Source: Calycina herbarum
Taxonomy: Eukaryota; Ascomycota; Leotiomycetes; Helotiales; Pezizellaceae
Length of the DNA stretch: 64,000 nucleotides
Direction: 5' to 3'
NCBI GenBank assembly: GCA_001414485.1
Contig: LLEY01000051.1
Coordinates: 186,001-250,000 of the forward strand
Part shown: one piece after another, positions 25,232 through 36,951 of the stretch
Layout of the letters: each line of letters opens with the position of its first letter
Numbering within the stretch: the stretch's first letter is position 1
Translations under genes and position numbers: made by a program
The notes under the pieces: generated by a model
What the model was told of the DNA's origin: nothing
The model's input: only the letters and a program-made list of their open reading frames with translations
Database searches by the model: none

Positions 25232-26529
25232 TTGGGGAAATGTGGGGAATGAAGAGTGAGGAGTGAGGATGAGAGGATGTGAATGGAAAGGTATCGGAAT
25301 GAGATCACCGGATCCGCAAATTTTTCCATGACTGGGAAAGGTCTTGGTGACTCATGAGATTCCTCAACTTCCGATTTGGCATTTCGACTTGTAGAGTAAT
25401 GGGTTGGGGGCGTTAATGGTTTGGTTTTCTACTTCGGTTTCGGACATAGGGTAGTTGTTGCTCAAGCTGCTTTTGCTTGGCCCAGGATGAGGAAGGCTCC
25501 ATATGTTGAGCTTTAGAGATTGAGTAGTGGACTTGACGAACTTTTGCAGAGGCTTCGAGAAAAATGAAATAATAATCAAACAATAATTTGATGAAATGAA
25601 AGATTTGACATGATCGTGACCATCTAAAGTGCGTTGATATGGAGTCTCATGGGGTTTAAATTATAATGAAACCTTCACCGCCTTCCTCTACTGTTGTATG
25701 TAAACCAGAGCGAGTTATGTTACCTGATCTTTGTTCCTTCCCCAGATCTGAAATCAAATCAGGAACTCCTAATCCAAGATGAGTAAATAGAATTAAAATC
25801 GGTTTCTAACTGAGTATCCTTTTCTACGAATTATAAGTCTCCAAACTCGTTTATTGAATAGCTCCCGATTCGAGAGCAGTAAATTGTAAACCGCCGACAA
25901 CGACGCGAAAAGAGACCTACGGATTACTTTTAACCACGGAAAACAGTTTGATTTCTGATGGCCCCTATTATGAGAGTCTCAAAATCGTGTCTGAGAAACG
26001 TGACGGGCGCACGTGGGAATGTCTCAAGGGATCAAGGTTTCTCCGGGTGCCGAGGTTGTTGGGCTTCTTCCAACTTGAGCTCTTGAATTGAGAGGAGCTG
26101 GTACTCTGTTTATGTTTTATTGCGAGGGCTTCTTGATCTTCTCGAAGACGCCGAGTACTTCTCTCGTACACGCTCACCTAATTGTTTACCAACAAGCGCC
26201 GCACAACAATGAATCATTCGACCAACATCAACCCCTCGTTCCCAATGACGTTCTCCTGAACCAACATATCTCCTCAAAGAACCAACTCACAACATTCGAT
26301 TCACGAGAACTATTCACCGACGTTTGCTAGATATTCACGTATGTGATTCAGTCAGCCTCCAACATACCAGGCTAGGGTACCTGCCTACCATTCACAGCTC
26401 TGAGCTCAGGCTCCAGCCATTCACAGCCTCCCCCCTCGATGAAAGACCTTTTCGCGCCAACTTCTGCGACCTTTCTCCTTCCAACAATTTACACAAATAC
26501 TATACTTCGCAACCCAATACTTAGCAAAT
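25232..26529. other. Intergenic, no gene seen
   Basis: 1.3 kb between the C2H2 gene and the Nudix gene. Short frames at 25364-25579 and 26088-26524 have no family features. The last 200 bp should be the promoter and leader of the Nudix gene, ending in a CACAAATA-rich leader before ATG. Confidence 0.5.
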
Positions 26530-27515
26530 ATGGCAACCAAATTTACAATCCCCAACTCCACAGTCAGCCTCGAGCTCCCCGCGGGCGTCGAGAAGGATGA
26601 GATCCTCAAGTTCCCAGCCTTCAAGGTACTCAACCCCGCCACAACTTCATTTCGCACACTCCTCACTACCACCACCCTTCGCGCAAATACTAACAGCAGA
26701 TCCAGAAATGGTTCGAAAGAATCCAACAAAACCTCTCCCTCCAAACGAAACCCACCCACGAATTCAACGAATCCCCCTACACCATCCAAAAGATCAAAAT
26801 CGAACACGTCGATCGCTGGGGCCCCCGAATCGGCTTCATAAAATTCACCGCAGACGTGAAGAACGCGAAAGATGAGCAATTACCAGGTTCTATTTTCTTG
26901 CGCGGCCCAAGTGTTGGTATGCTGGTTATCCTCCAACCCGAGGGCCCAACACCGAAAACCGACAAGGAGAAAGCCGCCATGAAGAAAGCCGATAGAGAGG
27001 AGTACGAGAAGGAGTACGAGAAAGAGAAGGAGAAATGCGACAATGAGAGATACGTCCTCCTAACCTCGCAACCCCGGATCGCGGCTGGTAGTCTACAATT
27101 CCTCGAGCTCCCAGCAGGAATGGTGGATGACAAAACATTCAATGGCGCCGCAGCGAACGAGATAGACGAGGAGTTGGGTTTGAAAATCCCGGCAGATGAC
27201 TTGATTAATATGTCTACGCTTGCTATACCGGCGGGCGGGGAAGAGGATATGCCGAGGGCGATGTTTCCTTCTGCCGGTGGTTGTGATGAATATATACAGC
27301 TTTTCTTGTATGAAAAGAAGGTCCCGAGGAAGGACCTGAAGGAATGGACAGGCAAGTTCACGGGCTTGAGGGATCAGGGGGAGAAGATTACGCTCAAGCT
27401 AGTTAAACTTGAGGACCTCTGGTGGGAGGGCGCTAGAGATGCGAAGGCTTTGGCGGCGTTGAGTTTGTGGGAGAACTTGCGAAGGGTTGGCAAGTTGCCC
27501 GTGGTGAAATTATAA
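26530..27515 (+). CDS. NUDT14-like Nudix hydrolase (ADP-sugar diphosphatase)
   Basis: The family hydrolyses ADP- or UDP-sugars to sugar phosphate and AMP/UMP. Two exons (26530-26625 and 26700-27515) give 303 residues. The intron ends in a NAGNAG acceptor (AACAGCAG), so isoforms differing by one Gln are possible. The Nudix region carries LELPAGM (Gly172) followed by NEIDEELGL (185-193), with the metal-binding EE pair kept but Asn where the motif normally has Arg. The MFPSAGGCDE block and the ending resemble plant chloroplast Nudix 14 and fungal relatives. A charged Lys/Glu insertion (about 140-155) interrupts the core. The gene is convergent with the YSA1-like gene 165 bp downstream. Substrate is inferred from the family only. 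Confidence 0.8.
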
Positions 27516-27680
27516 TTTACTGGGTCATGAGAGCCATTGCTTTATGCGTTGTTTTTTGAGTGATTAGATCGTTGATTTAAAACCCTTCACTCTATCGTGC
27601 GTGATTTGATTTGCAAATGAGCTTCTGTCTAGTCCCCACAGTACTGTTTCCCCGGAAATCGATATCATCCTTCGGCCAAT

Positions 27681-28681
27681 CTATAACTTCCAACGTCTAG
27701 CAATCTCGATGCCCTCAGCCAATGTACCAATCCTGGCATCGATCGCAAACCCCTCCTTCTCCAATTTCTTGCACTCAGCCCATAGATCCTTCAATGGTAG
27801 TGTGAAGACCTCGATGAATTCATTTTCCTCCAGTTCGGGCTTGGGGTTCTTGTTTGCTTCAAGGGACATGTCGACTGTGACGTGGACCATTCGGAGGTTG
27901 GTGTTGCAGAAGCCTGGGTCTGAAGTGTTTCGATCGTTAGAAAGAGTATCGAGAAGGGGAAAGTGGTGGTAGCGATGGAAGGGAGAGGGCAAGGAGAGTG
28001 GGAAGGGGAGAAACATACCATTAAACATCACAGGACTACTCTCACTAACCACCCCAACATAACCAGTCTCCTCCTTCAACTCCCGGACTGCGGCTTGTTC
28101 TGCGGTTTCGCCTGCGTCGATGAGGCCCGCGGGGACTTCGATGACTATCTTATCAATGGGGGGCCGGTATTGTTTTTGCAGGATTATTTCGTTGCCTGGT
28201 TGGAGAGATTGTCAGCATACTCGATTACTTGTGGAGGGGAATAGTGAGAGGAGAGGAGAGGAGAGGAAAGAAGAGGGAGAGGCAGGAGTTACCAGAAGCT
28301 TTCTCGAGAATGGCTACTATTCCTACGCCATCTATATCAGAGCCTTTGGGGCGGGTTCTTCGTTCGGCATGTTCCCAGGTTCGTTCTACACCAAGAGGGT
28401 CGGAGTAGGTTGTCCTGGAGGAGCAGTTAGTGTTTGACATCTCTCGTTGGAAGAAGAAAAAAATGAGGGGGCATACTTGATTAACTTGGTCCATCTTGCT
28501 TCGGGTTCTGGCTATTCGCGGATTGAGAAATGTTAGTACTTTGTAACAATTCGTGTGGGGGAAGTGAGGCTCTGGGTTGTTTAGGATAGCCTCCAAGACA
28601 GCTTGGAAGGCAGGGGCGGGGTAATAGATTGATCCGTACCAAAGGTTCGGTCTTTAAGACCTTGGCGTCGGCGGCAGACAT
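27681..28681 (-). CDS. YSA1: YSA1-like ADP-ribose pyrophosphatase
   Basis: Nudix hydrolase that cleaves ADP-ribose (and related ADP-sugars) to AMP and ribose-5-phosphate. Five exons on the minus strand: 28681-28640, 28511-28477, 28414-28293, 28195-28019 and 27919-27681, giving 204 residues, the usual size. The conserved RTWEHAERRTRP block is followed by a perfect Nudix box, GLIDAGE-x7-RELKEETGY, at about 90-112. It contains the REXXEE catalytic glutamates. The C-terminal part has PELEENEFIEVF and ends in RRWKL. Exon 2 is only 35 bp and is placed by phase and family similarity. Confidence 0.9.
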
Positions 28682-30092
28682 CTTTCTTGTTGGTACTTGG
28701 AGGAAGATTCTGTGCTTGTGTGATGGGAAGACGAGAGGAATTCAAAAGGCGTGGAAAGCTCTTGATATGCTGTGTTGTTCATGAAAGGCGTCTGAGGATA
28801 TGCAACGCGCTGGCCTTGGAGAGACACCCCGCGTTTTGTCAAACATCGCCGTCATAGTTCTTTTGTCGAAAATTTTAGTTCGCTTTATCTTTTTTCAAGA
28901 TCAATTTATTAATTATCTATCATGCTGCTGGTAAAATAAATTGGGTTGAGTACCTGAATGTCCACTTGAAGCTGTCCACCTGCAGGCTCTCCAACCTCTT
29001 CAATTCCGCTCAACACCACAGCATCACAACTCTATCACAACACTGCGAAAACACCATGAATACGATCTGCCACCCTCATGGATCCATTCCCACTCAAAGT
29101 ATGATCAGCAATTCCATGTTTACGGCATTGCCGAGACATCTCGTCGCCCTTTTCTCGCCCTATTTGCCACTCAATTCTCCCAAAATTTGCTTTCCCCAGC
29201 CTCTGCTTACGCCCAGGTATTGCTTGAACCTGCAGCCACCACCAGCCAGAACGTTGAAGGCGTTCTGGTATGTAGAAAAGATGGCAAGTTGACACGATGT
29301 TGATCACAAGAGATGAGTTTTTCCACGATTCAATCTCAGCCCGCAGTTGAGCGATCTTGGCGAATCCTTCAAAATGTTATCTCCCCATGAGCTGGCGTTT
29401 TCTCTTCGAATCTTCCTATCATACTTATGAGATTCAGCCTCAAGGTTGATGTGGCGTTGCGGTTGGATTTCGATTGGCGAGATGATAGGTAAGAGACAAG
29501 GTCGATTCGCTGCAATTTTCATCCGCTTTTTGGCCCCTTTGCAAGAGTTTGGATTCTGGGTCTTTTCCGCAGGGGATCTACCTTTTTTGTGTCCTGATCA
29601 AGTGTTGTTTTCCCTTTTCTTGCCATGTGGTATATAGTTTTACCACACTAAAGATGCGGCCAAGAGATGCCAATGTTGGCGATGTTATTCATAGCACAAC
29701 TTTTCTTTCCTGAGATGTCTCCGTCATGAAGGTTTTGGATATCGTTTTCTTGAGAGAAGCTTCATTTTACAGTTCGGGGCACCGAAAGGATTCTTTCCCT
29801 GCCTAAAAAATGGTGTGCAGATCGATAAAAAGTCTTTGTTAAGTTTATCAGATCCTTTCCAAGTGCAATCATACTATTTGTACACATGAGAAGCGGGAGA
29901 GAAGTTGGGCTTTGAACAGGGATTGTCCACGGAAATGGACTGCGATGCTGGACCATGCAAAGAGCTTTCAGCTGCTGCCTGAGGGCAATCTTGGTAGATA
30001 AATAACTCGGGTAATACCCCGGGTTTTTTATAATAGGGTGATTTGGATGTTTTTGTTTACCGTTGTATTTTCAAAGAAGCTCTACTTCAGCA
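28682..30092. other. Intergenic, no gene seen
   Basis: 1.4 kb between divergently oriented YSA1 and the GPI-type gene, so it holds both promoters. Frames at 28966-29292 and 29446-29637 lack family features. A TAATACCCCGGG tract near 30010 precedes the GPI-gene leader. Confidence 0.5.
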
Positions 30093-31434
30093 ATGGTTCT
30101 ACTCTCACAGCGAATTGGCGCAGCCATTGTTCTATTTTCAACTTGGGTTCTCACTCAAGGGTTGGATGGATTCAACAACGTGGCACGCGATTTGGAACTC
30201 GAATCCAGAGATGACGATTTACCTCTGGCTGGATTTTTCGGGTTGAAGCAGTCTGGGAATGAGAACGTCGGGTCAATACCTCTTGACGGAAGATCTCTCA
30301 TAGATTCGTGGCTTGGAAGACGTGCGGTCTGCGCTGATGCTGGCTACTCACCTTGCACAAGTTAGTATTTTTCTCCAAGACAATATACCTTTCGCTAACT
30401 CTTTTTAGACATTAATAAATGCTGCCCATCTGGAGATACCTGCTGTTCGCTCGGATGTTGTAAGCCAGGCAAGAACTGCTGTCCCTCCTCGTTATATTGT
30501 GCCGATCCAGGAGACACCTGCTGTGGGTCTCGAGGAACTTGTCCTTCAGGTTGGAATTGTTGCGGGACTATTGGTTGCTATCCAAAAGGTGGAGAATGCT
30601 GCTCGAATGGCAACTACTGTGTTGCTGGTAACCACTGCTATCTCGTAAGAGGTATTCATGCATGCTGTACAGATTCGAAATGCACAGCTTATGTCACGAA
30701 TGGAGTTACATCGACTCGAGGCGGTGGTGGAAATGCTGGTAGTGGAACGGTAGCACCTCCCACGACTACGAGTTCTTCATTCACAAGAACCTCAATTCCT
30801 CCATCTGAAGTTACTATTTATCGGGATTACTTCTATACTTTTACCTGGTCAGTTAAGTATCAACAGTCTTCAATATACTTTCTAACATTCCTGTAGGTAT
30901 TACTGGTCTTGGTACTGGACTTACTCAATCACCACAACAAGAACCTTAACCATTTCGACATACAGAACAATTACCACATCAGCAGTAATCACAATCAACG
31001 AAGTGAATTCGTTTCGCGCAAGAGAAAGCTTCGCAGCAATCACATCCACCTTCTCAACTCCTACTCCGTCAGAAGCAGTACTTGCACCAATACCACCGAG
31101 TACATTAGCCCCAGCGCCTTCCTCGGCCTCGTCGACTGCTCCGGTCCCATCAGGCGGCTCAGAATTACCTTTTTCTGCAGGGTCATCGGATTTGCCTCTT
31201 TCTGCGAATTCCACGATAGCTACAGGAGCGAGCAATGTTCCTGGGAATGATAAACCATCTGCCTCGGTCGCGACAGGTGCTGGCGCGGGGAGTGCAACGG
31301 CTGGCAGTGCTCCATCGAGTAGTTCTTCTAGTCAGAGTAGTGGTAACTCGCATACGCTTGGAGGAATATCTTGGACGGCGGCGAGTTTGCTGGTGGTATC
31401 TTTAGGATCAGGGGTTTTGATGGTTTGTTTGTGA
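30093..31434 (+). CDS. Cys-rich, granulin-like GPI-type surface protein
   Basis: Three exons (30093-30360, 30409-30847 and 30897-31434) give 414 residues. An N-terminal hydrophobic signal segment (about 1-23) is followed by a linker, then a compact domain (about 80-180) with 22 cysteines, many as CC pairs in a granulin-like spacing. A Gly/Thr stretch, a Tyr/Trp-rich segment (FYTFTW...YYWSWYW) and a long Ser/Thr/Pro/Ala-rich stalk come next. The C terminus is a hydrophobic tail after small residues, as in GPI anchors. The likely location is the cell wall or plasma-membrane surface. Function is unknown; the dense disulfides suggest a stable secreted fold. The frame upstream has an in-frame ATG 10 codons earlier, but the signal begins best at 30093. 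Confidence 0.83.
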
Positions 31435-32671
31435 GAATTTTGTGAAGAATTAATGAGGAATCGGAAATATAATGTGGGAATGCGGGAATTGTATACAGCA
31501 ATTGGGCGATTTTTGGGGTAATAGTAATTCAATGGAACTGTCATTAACCTCCAGCGGGGCTTCTGGTATCATCCCCATCTCATCGCATGTTGTCAATTGC
31601 CCATGGCATGGAAGTTGCGATTTTCGTATTGGGAGGCGGACTTTGGAGGAATATGGTATCTTGCTTTTGCATTTCATTCGAAGTTTCGGATTGCTCTACA
31701 AAGTTGTAATGACAATTGCAAAGAAAAACAAGCTTCAGTGCCAACATCTTGGCCTCCTGGCGTGCTTGGTGTCGCATCAACCACGTTGAGTTTATCGCAA
31801 CATCCCGGCACTTTCCACGTCGGAAAATGTCCCGACAACAATTCTTTTCTTTATCTCCTTGCGTTAATCCAATCATTCATCTGCGAGCAATTAAAAACTT
31901 TCCAAAGTTGAATAATACCACGTGCTGCGAGGTCGCATCACGAATGGACGTTGAGAGTGGAGTCGTGAACTTCCCCGCTTCTTTCTCACTCCTGGTTCTT
32001 CTCACTCCTCAATAACCCGATGAACTGGGCTGCAAGGCTTCTTTCGACTATCATTCAGTTATCGGGCCATTCTGATTTTCAAGGTGCCACAAATTGCAAT
32101 GCATTTCTTGCGGGTTCAGTCACTCACACAAATGCTTTTACTGGTCATCCTGCACCCAGTCGTACATGTCCAGTGTACAGCAGCATTTTCCCCTCAGCCA
32201 GTTGGAAGCATATATCGAGTCCATGTGCAGATGGTAATCAAAATCCGGAAGGTCGCATCTCTCATCCACGATACTTCATCCTTGCTTGCATGGTCCATCT
32301 TCACCATCTTGACTGCATCTGCACCGTTTTCTTTCGAGAAATTGTGGGAGAAGTCTCCCATTTATGGTGGTGTCGTCTAGTGTCGCACTGGCATCCCCGC
32401 TCTGTACCTACATGTTGAATGTCTTGGCCTATCACTGTATACACGTGTATTTATTCTTCTCCCAAATGTAGTAAGGTGTTGTTGCACTGCTTTCATCGAG
32501 AGGAATATATAGGGTGGAGACATAAGCTCTTCGGACAGCTGCCGAGGGGTGCTAGTCAAGGTTAGCAACACCACCGACACCAGGACTATTTTTTTAGTAT
32601 ATATATGACATATTTTTTGATTGCTATACTTCCTGCCATACATCTCCTTTGCGATCACGCATATACTCAAG
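31435..32671. other. Intergenic, no gene seen
   Basis: 1.2 kb between two plus-strand genes. Several overlapping frames of 70-130 codons on both strands (31472-31911, 32020-32418) show no family features. The last 100 bp contain TATATATATG-like sequence ahead of the phosphoesterase start and probably hold its promoter. Confidence 0.5.
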
Positions 32672-34108
32672 ATGGTGGGTCTTAATTTCGCCGTTGTTGC
32701 TGCCCTTTGTGGTGGGACTTTGGCAGCTCCTCAGAATATCGAATATCATTCTGGGGATTGGAGGAGTAAGATTAAGAATGTTGTTGTGTTGGTAGAGGAG
32801 AATAGGAGTTTTGATACATTTGCTGGGGGATTGGATTACGCTAAGATGGATGGGTTGGTTCATCATAATTATTGTAATTCCATGTAAGTTTTCCTCCACT
32901 TGGTTTTTATGAAGCATGCTTATAGATTTATAGGAATTCTTCAGACCCAGCTCAACATGATGATGTTTGTGCGGGACCGAGAGCAAATGATGTGGCACCT
33001 GATGATCCAAATCACAGTATTGCTGGTGTGAACATGCAAAGTAGGTACATCCCCATCACTCCCCCAGAGTGAAAACTCAAAAGGGAAAGACTGACTTTTA
33101 CCAGTCTTCAGCACATGGCATCCCGACCCCTCAACACAGCCCTCAAACATGCGAGGCTTCGTAACCGAACAATCAATCTCCTTCTCAACTCTCAACAAAA
33201 CCCGCGCCGCCGAAGCAATAAACTACCATCTCCCCTCCCAAATCCCCGTCTTCGCCTCCCTAGCCCAAAACTACGTTCTCTTCGACCGCTGGTTCGCCTC
33301 TGTTCCCGGTCCCACAAACCCCAACCGCGCCTATCTCACATCCGGAACCTCCTACGGTCATGGAAGTAACGACGATGCATTCAACGTGTACGGACTTCCC
33401 CAGAAAAGTATCTTCGAACAACTAAGCGAGAAGGGAATTTCGTGGATGAATTATCAGAATAGTACAATTGGGCCGGGGTTGGGGTTTAATCCTGATGCTG
33501 CTTTTTATGAGTGGACGGCGAAGAGTGGGGCGAACATCACTAATATCGCTCCTTTGACGAAGTTTTACGAGGATGCAAAAGCAGGAACGTTACCAGAACT
33601 CACGTATATCAACCCAGAATGTTGTTCGTACCAATCCTACCACCCACCCTCTCCAATCTCCATGGGCGAAGGTTTCATCAAAGGAATCTACGAAGCTCTT
33701 CGTTCATCCCCACAATGGGATACAACACTCTTCATCTTAACATTCGACGAACACGGTGGTTTTGGAGATCACGTCCCGCCTCCTACTAATATCCCGGCGG
33801 GCGATAGTATTACATATACTGAGACAGCACCAGATGGAAAAGATTTTGTTTTCGATTTCAAGAGATTGGGAGTAAGGGTTCCAACGCTGTTGATTAGTCC
33901 GTGGGTTAAAAAAGGGGTTGTGGAAACTAAGGGAAGGAATCGAGGGGGAGAGTATAGTCATACGAGTATTTTGAGGACGCTGAATGAACTTTGGGGATTG
34001 GAGGATTTGACGGAACGGGTGGAGTGGAGTAGTAGTTTTGAACATTTGGTTCAAGATACGAAGAGGCGGAATACACCGGCAGTTTTGCCAAATCCTACTT
34101 CGTGGTAG
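32672..34108 (+). CDS. Secreted phospholipase C / phosphoesterase family
   Basis: Member of the phosphoesterase family that includes phosphatidylglycerol-specific phospholipase C and acid phosphatases. Three exons (32672-32883, 32934-33040 and 33105-34108) give 440 residues. A signal peptide ends near residue 19 (LAA-PQ). The metal-site motif ENRSFD is at 43-48. Further motifs are FDRWFASVPGPTNPNR, ECCSYQSYHPPS, the FDEHGGFGDHVPPP metal-binding block and VPTLLISPWVKKG. These residues define the family active site. It is likely secreted and acts on phospholipid or phosphate esters. The substrate cannot be told from sequence. Confidence 0.92.
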
Positions 34109-35750
34109 GGTTTTTGTTTGTGGGTGTGTGAAGTTGAGTGGGGATGAGCGAGATAGCATTGCTGTTTTGGGGGATTGAGTTGGGTGTCCTGTTGGGAGTT
34201 GTTATTGAAAGTTTGGACTTGAGAAGTACATGAGATATGAGTGATATGACCTTGATGCTGTGCCTGAGTTAGTCAAGAAGGCATTGGTCTCCCACCAAGT
34301 AATGAGTTACTCACTAAGTTATGAAGTTTTCTTTTCTTGGTCATACCATCCAACTTTTAGCAAAACGTCTGAGAAATCTGATTGATCCGAATTAAGTTGA
34401 GATGAAAGTGAGAAATCGAAGTTTTTGAATAATTTTCTCGAATATTTGGAACAATTACATGACTTAGAGAGTGTTACTAAACCTACGATTCATGAGATGA
34501 GTGAACAACGTCTTTCCTTAGCCGCCCACGCTTTGTCATCTTTCTTTATTGCTTTTTCAAAGTTTACAAAGAGGAGGTTGGGGTGGCTTTTTGGTATGGG
34601 CGAGACCGGAGAAGAGAGGGGAGAAAGAAGACCGGGGTATTTACACATCCAATGACGAATCGAAAAGATTGAGGTACATATTTTGTTGCATATCGCGATG
34701 TAAGTTGTGGTAGCTCAGCTACTAATACTCTATAGGAGTTCTTCCCTTCCCCTTTCCGTTTCTCGTCGACTCCTGCATTATTCCCACATCTCTCTCTTAT
34801 TTACTCCCGCTAATTTACTCCCACTAATTTACTTGACAACCAAAATAGAGTCGTTCTGGGTCGTAGTAACGCCAAACTTGTGATTTTGGGTTGTACTACT
34901 AGCCAAGTTGAATAAATATCTCATATACACCACAGGCGCCACATGCCGAATGTTCAGTACATAACCTCGAGCACAGCAATAAGTCAAAATCCGCCGCAAC
35001 AAGTAACAGTCGTCCCTTAGTCGACACGACCAAAGCAAAGAGGGCTACCACACCAGATTCCAAACGAACTCGACAGTGCGCACACCGGATTCTCCTTCTC
35101 TTCTTAGATTGGGTTTCCAATTCAATCCATCGATATTATATGGTTTCGTAGAAATTTGAGACGAGCTTTATGTGAACATACTCGACCCGAGTCTAGATGG
35201 CCAGCAAGATTAGGTGGGAAAGATAAGTTAGGCAACGACACGGTAAATTTAGGCTGATCCAAACCTCAAGAAGCCACACCACCCTATAACAAACCTTCGA
35301 AGTTAGCGGCCACAAGATGTTTGTTCAATCACCAGAGAGAAGGTGGAAGTATTTTATATTTTTTTCATTTCAATTTGGGTAGCTATTATACTTTAGTTAT
35401 TATACATTCCCAATGCCTCCACCACACGAAAATGCCGTGTCAAACCTCCCAACCCAGATACAGATGATTAATGCATGCAGTGCCAAAGCCGACCGACCCA
35501 AAACATGTAAAATGCCCGAAATATTATTCCTCCCCCTTTCCATGCGAAAAACAATTTACATATTTGTGTCCATGCATGACATCGTGACTTTTTTTGATCG
35601 CCCAAAACCCCATAGTTCATATCATTAGCTCGAATTATATCCATCACCTATCAAAAGGCACGTCCCAATTCTTATAACCCTATTGTTTTATCCAAGAAGA
35701 AAGTTTGAAAAAATTGTGATAAGAGGCCGTCAATACGTCGGATTCGTGAT
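34109..35750. other. Convergent 3' spacer, no gene seen
   Basis: 1.6 kb between the 3' ends of two convergent genes. Short frames (34425-34655, 34829-35120, 35413-35628) lack family features. It contains a small tandem repeat at 34798-34836. Confidence 0.5.
34798..34836. repeat. 14-bp tandem repeat, 2-3 units
   Basis: Units of the form TTTACTCCC(G/A)CTAA occur twice in tandem, followed by a partial third unit, TTTACTTGAC. Confidence 0.6.
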
Positions 35751-36951
35751 TTATAGGAATGCAACGGCGAAGATGCCGATTGCGACAGCGGCGAATTGAC
35801 TTCCGAAGATTGCCATGTTGGATGCGCCAGCGTTGACGGCGGCAGGTGTGGGGGTCGCGGTTGCTGCTGGAGAAGAACCGTTTGCTTGAATTTGTCCGTC
35901 TGGAATTTGAGAGACTGGTGAAGATGGTTTTGGTGCTGCTGCTGAGGTGGCTTGGATCTGTCCATCGGAGATTTGGGAGATAGGAGCACTTGGCTTTGGA
36001 GCAGCAGGAGCAGAAGTTGGAGCTTGGATTTGTCCATCTCCGATTTGAGAAATTGGAACTGATGGCTTTGGAACGACTGTTGGAGCTTGGATCTGTCCGT
36101 CGCCGATTTGAGAGACAGGAGCAGCTGGTTTTGGAGCAGCGGTGGTAGCTTGAATTTGTCCGTCGCCAATCTGGGAGATTGGTGCTGATGGCTTTGGTTG
36201 ACCAGCAGTGGTAGCTTGAACTTGACCATCACCGATTTGAGAAATTGGAGCAGATGGTTTGGGGACAGCGCTGGTTGCTTGTGGTTGACCATCTCCAATT
36301 TGAGAAACTGGGGCAGTTGGCTTGGGAACGGCAGTCGATGCTTGTGGTTGTCCATCACCGATTTGAGAAACCTTTGCGGTAGCAGTGCCTGTTGGTTGTC
36401 CATCACCGGCCTGCCCAACAGCTGGAGCAGATCCACAAGGGAAGATTTGGAGGAGGATAGGGTTGCATTGAGCAGCCCAGTGACGATCGTACAAGTTGTA
36501 GAATCCACCGCTGTAGCATTGATAGAAAACTGCGGATCCTCCAAGTGCTAAAGATCCATTGCTGCAAGAAGAGAAACCTCCCGAGTAGATGGTACCGGTT
36601 TGTGGTGGAGCATCGAACTGGAATTGGAAATTCGAGGCAATATATCCAGTACGTTTCTTCGAATCAGTGAGCTTTCCATCCTTGAGATCAACCGTCAAGA
36701 CTCCGTCAGCACCGCATGATGAATCGCGCTGTAAAGTGTTAGTAAAAATATCCCTTTTGTCCTTCCTAGGGACCACGAACCTTGTGCTTTGAGGTTGCTG
36801 TAAAGTTGACGGCTTCAAGTTGGAAACTTCCCGATGCTGAGAGTGAGCATCCTCCGGGAGGCGCGGCTTGTGGAGCGATAGTCTCGGTTACCCCCTGAGG
36901 AAGAGCATAGGCAACGGAGGCCAGAGCAGCGAGAGCGAAAGTGGTATGCAT
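35751..36951 (-). CDS. Pir-type covalently linked cell wall protein
   Basis: Two exons (36951-36781 and 36728-35751) with a 52-bp intron give 382 residues. A signal peptide (about 1-17, ending ALP) leads into a cysteine-containing domain (about 30-140, with SSCGADG, LYDRHWAAQC and FPCG), similar to the Pir C-terminal domain. Then come eight copies of SQI(G/S/P)DGQ-type Pir repeats, plus one divergent AVGQAGDGQ copy, separated by Ala/Pro/Thr spacers with APKPSAP. The glutamine in such repeats forms an alkali-labile ester to beta-1,3-glucan. The C terminus is Ala/Thr-rich with a hydrophobic tail (FAAVAIGIFAVAFL), suggesting a GPI signal. The Cys domain lies before the repeats, the reverse of yeast Pir proteins. 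Confidence 0.9.

Noticed and set aside
35672..36544. 290-codon frame with repeats, minus strand
   Set aside because: It is the out-of-frame shadow of the Pir repeat region; the repetitive DNA keeps it open.
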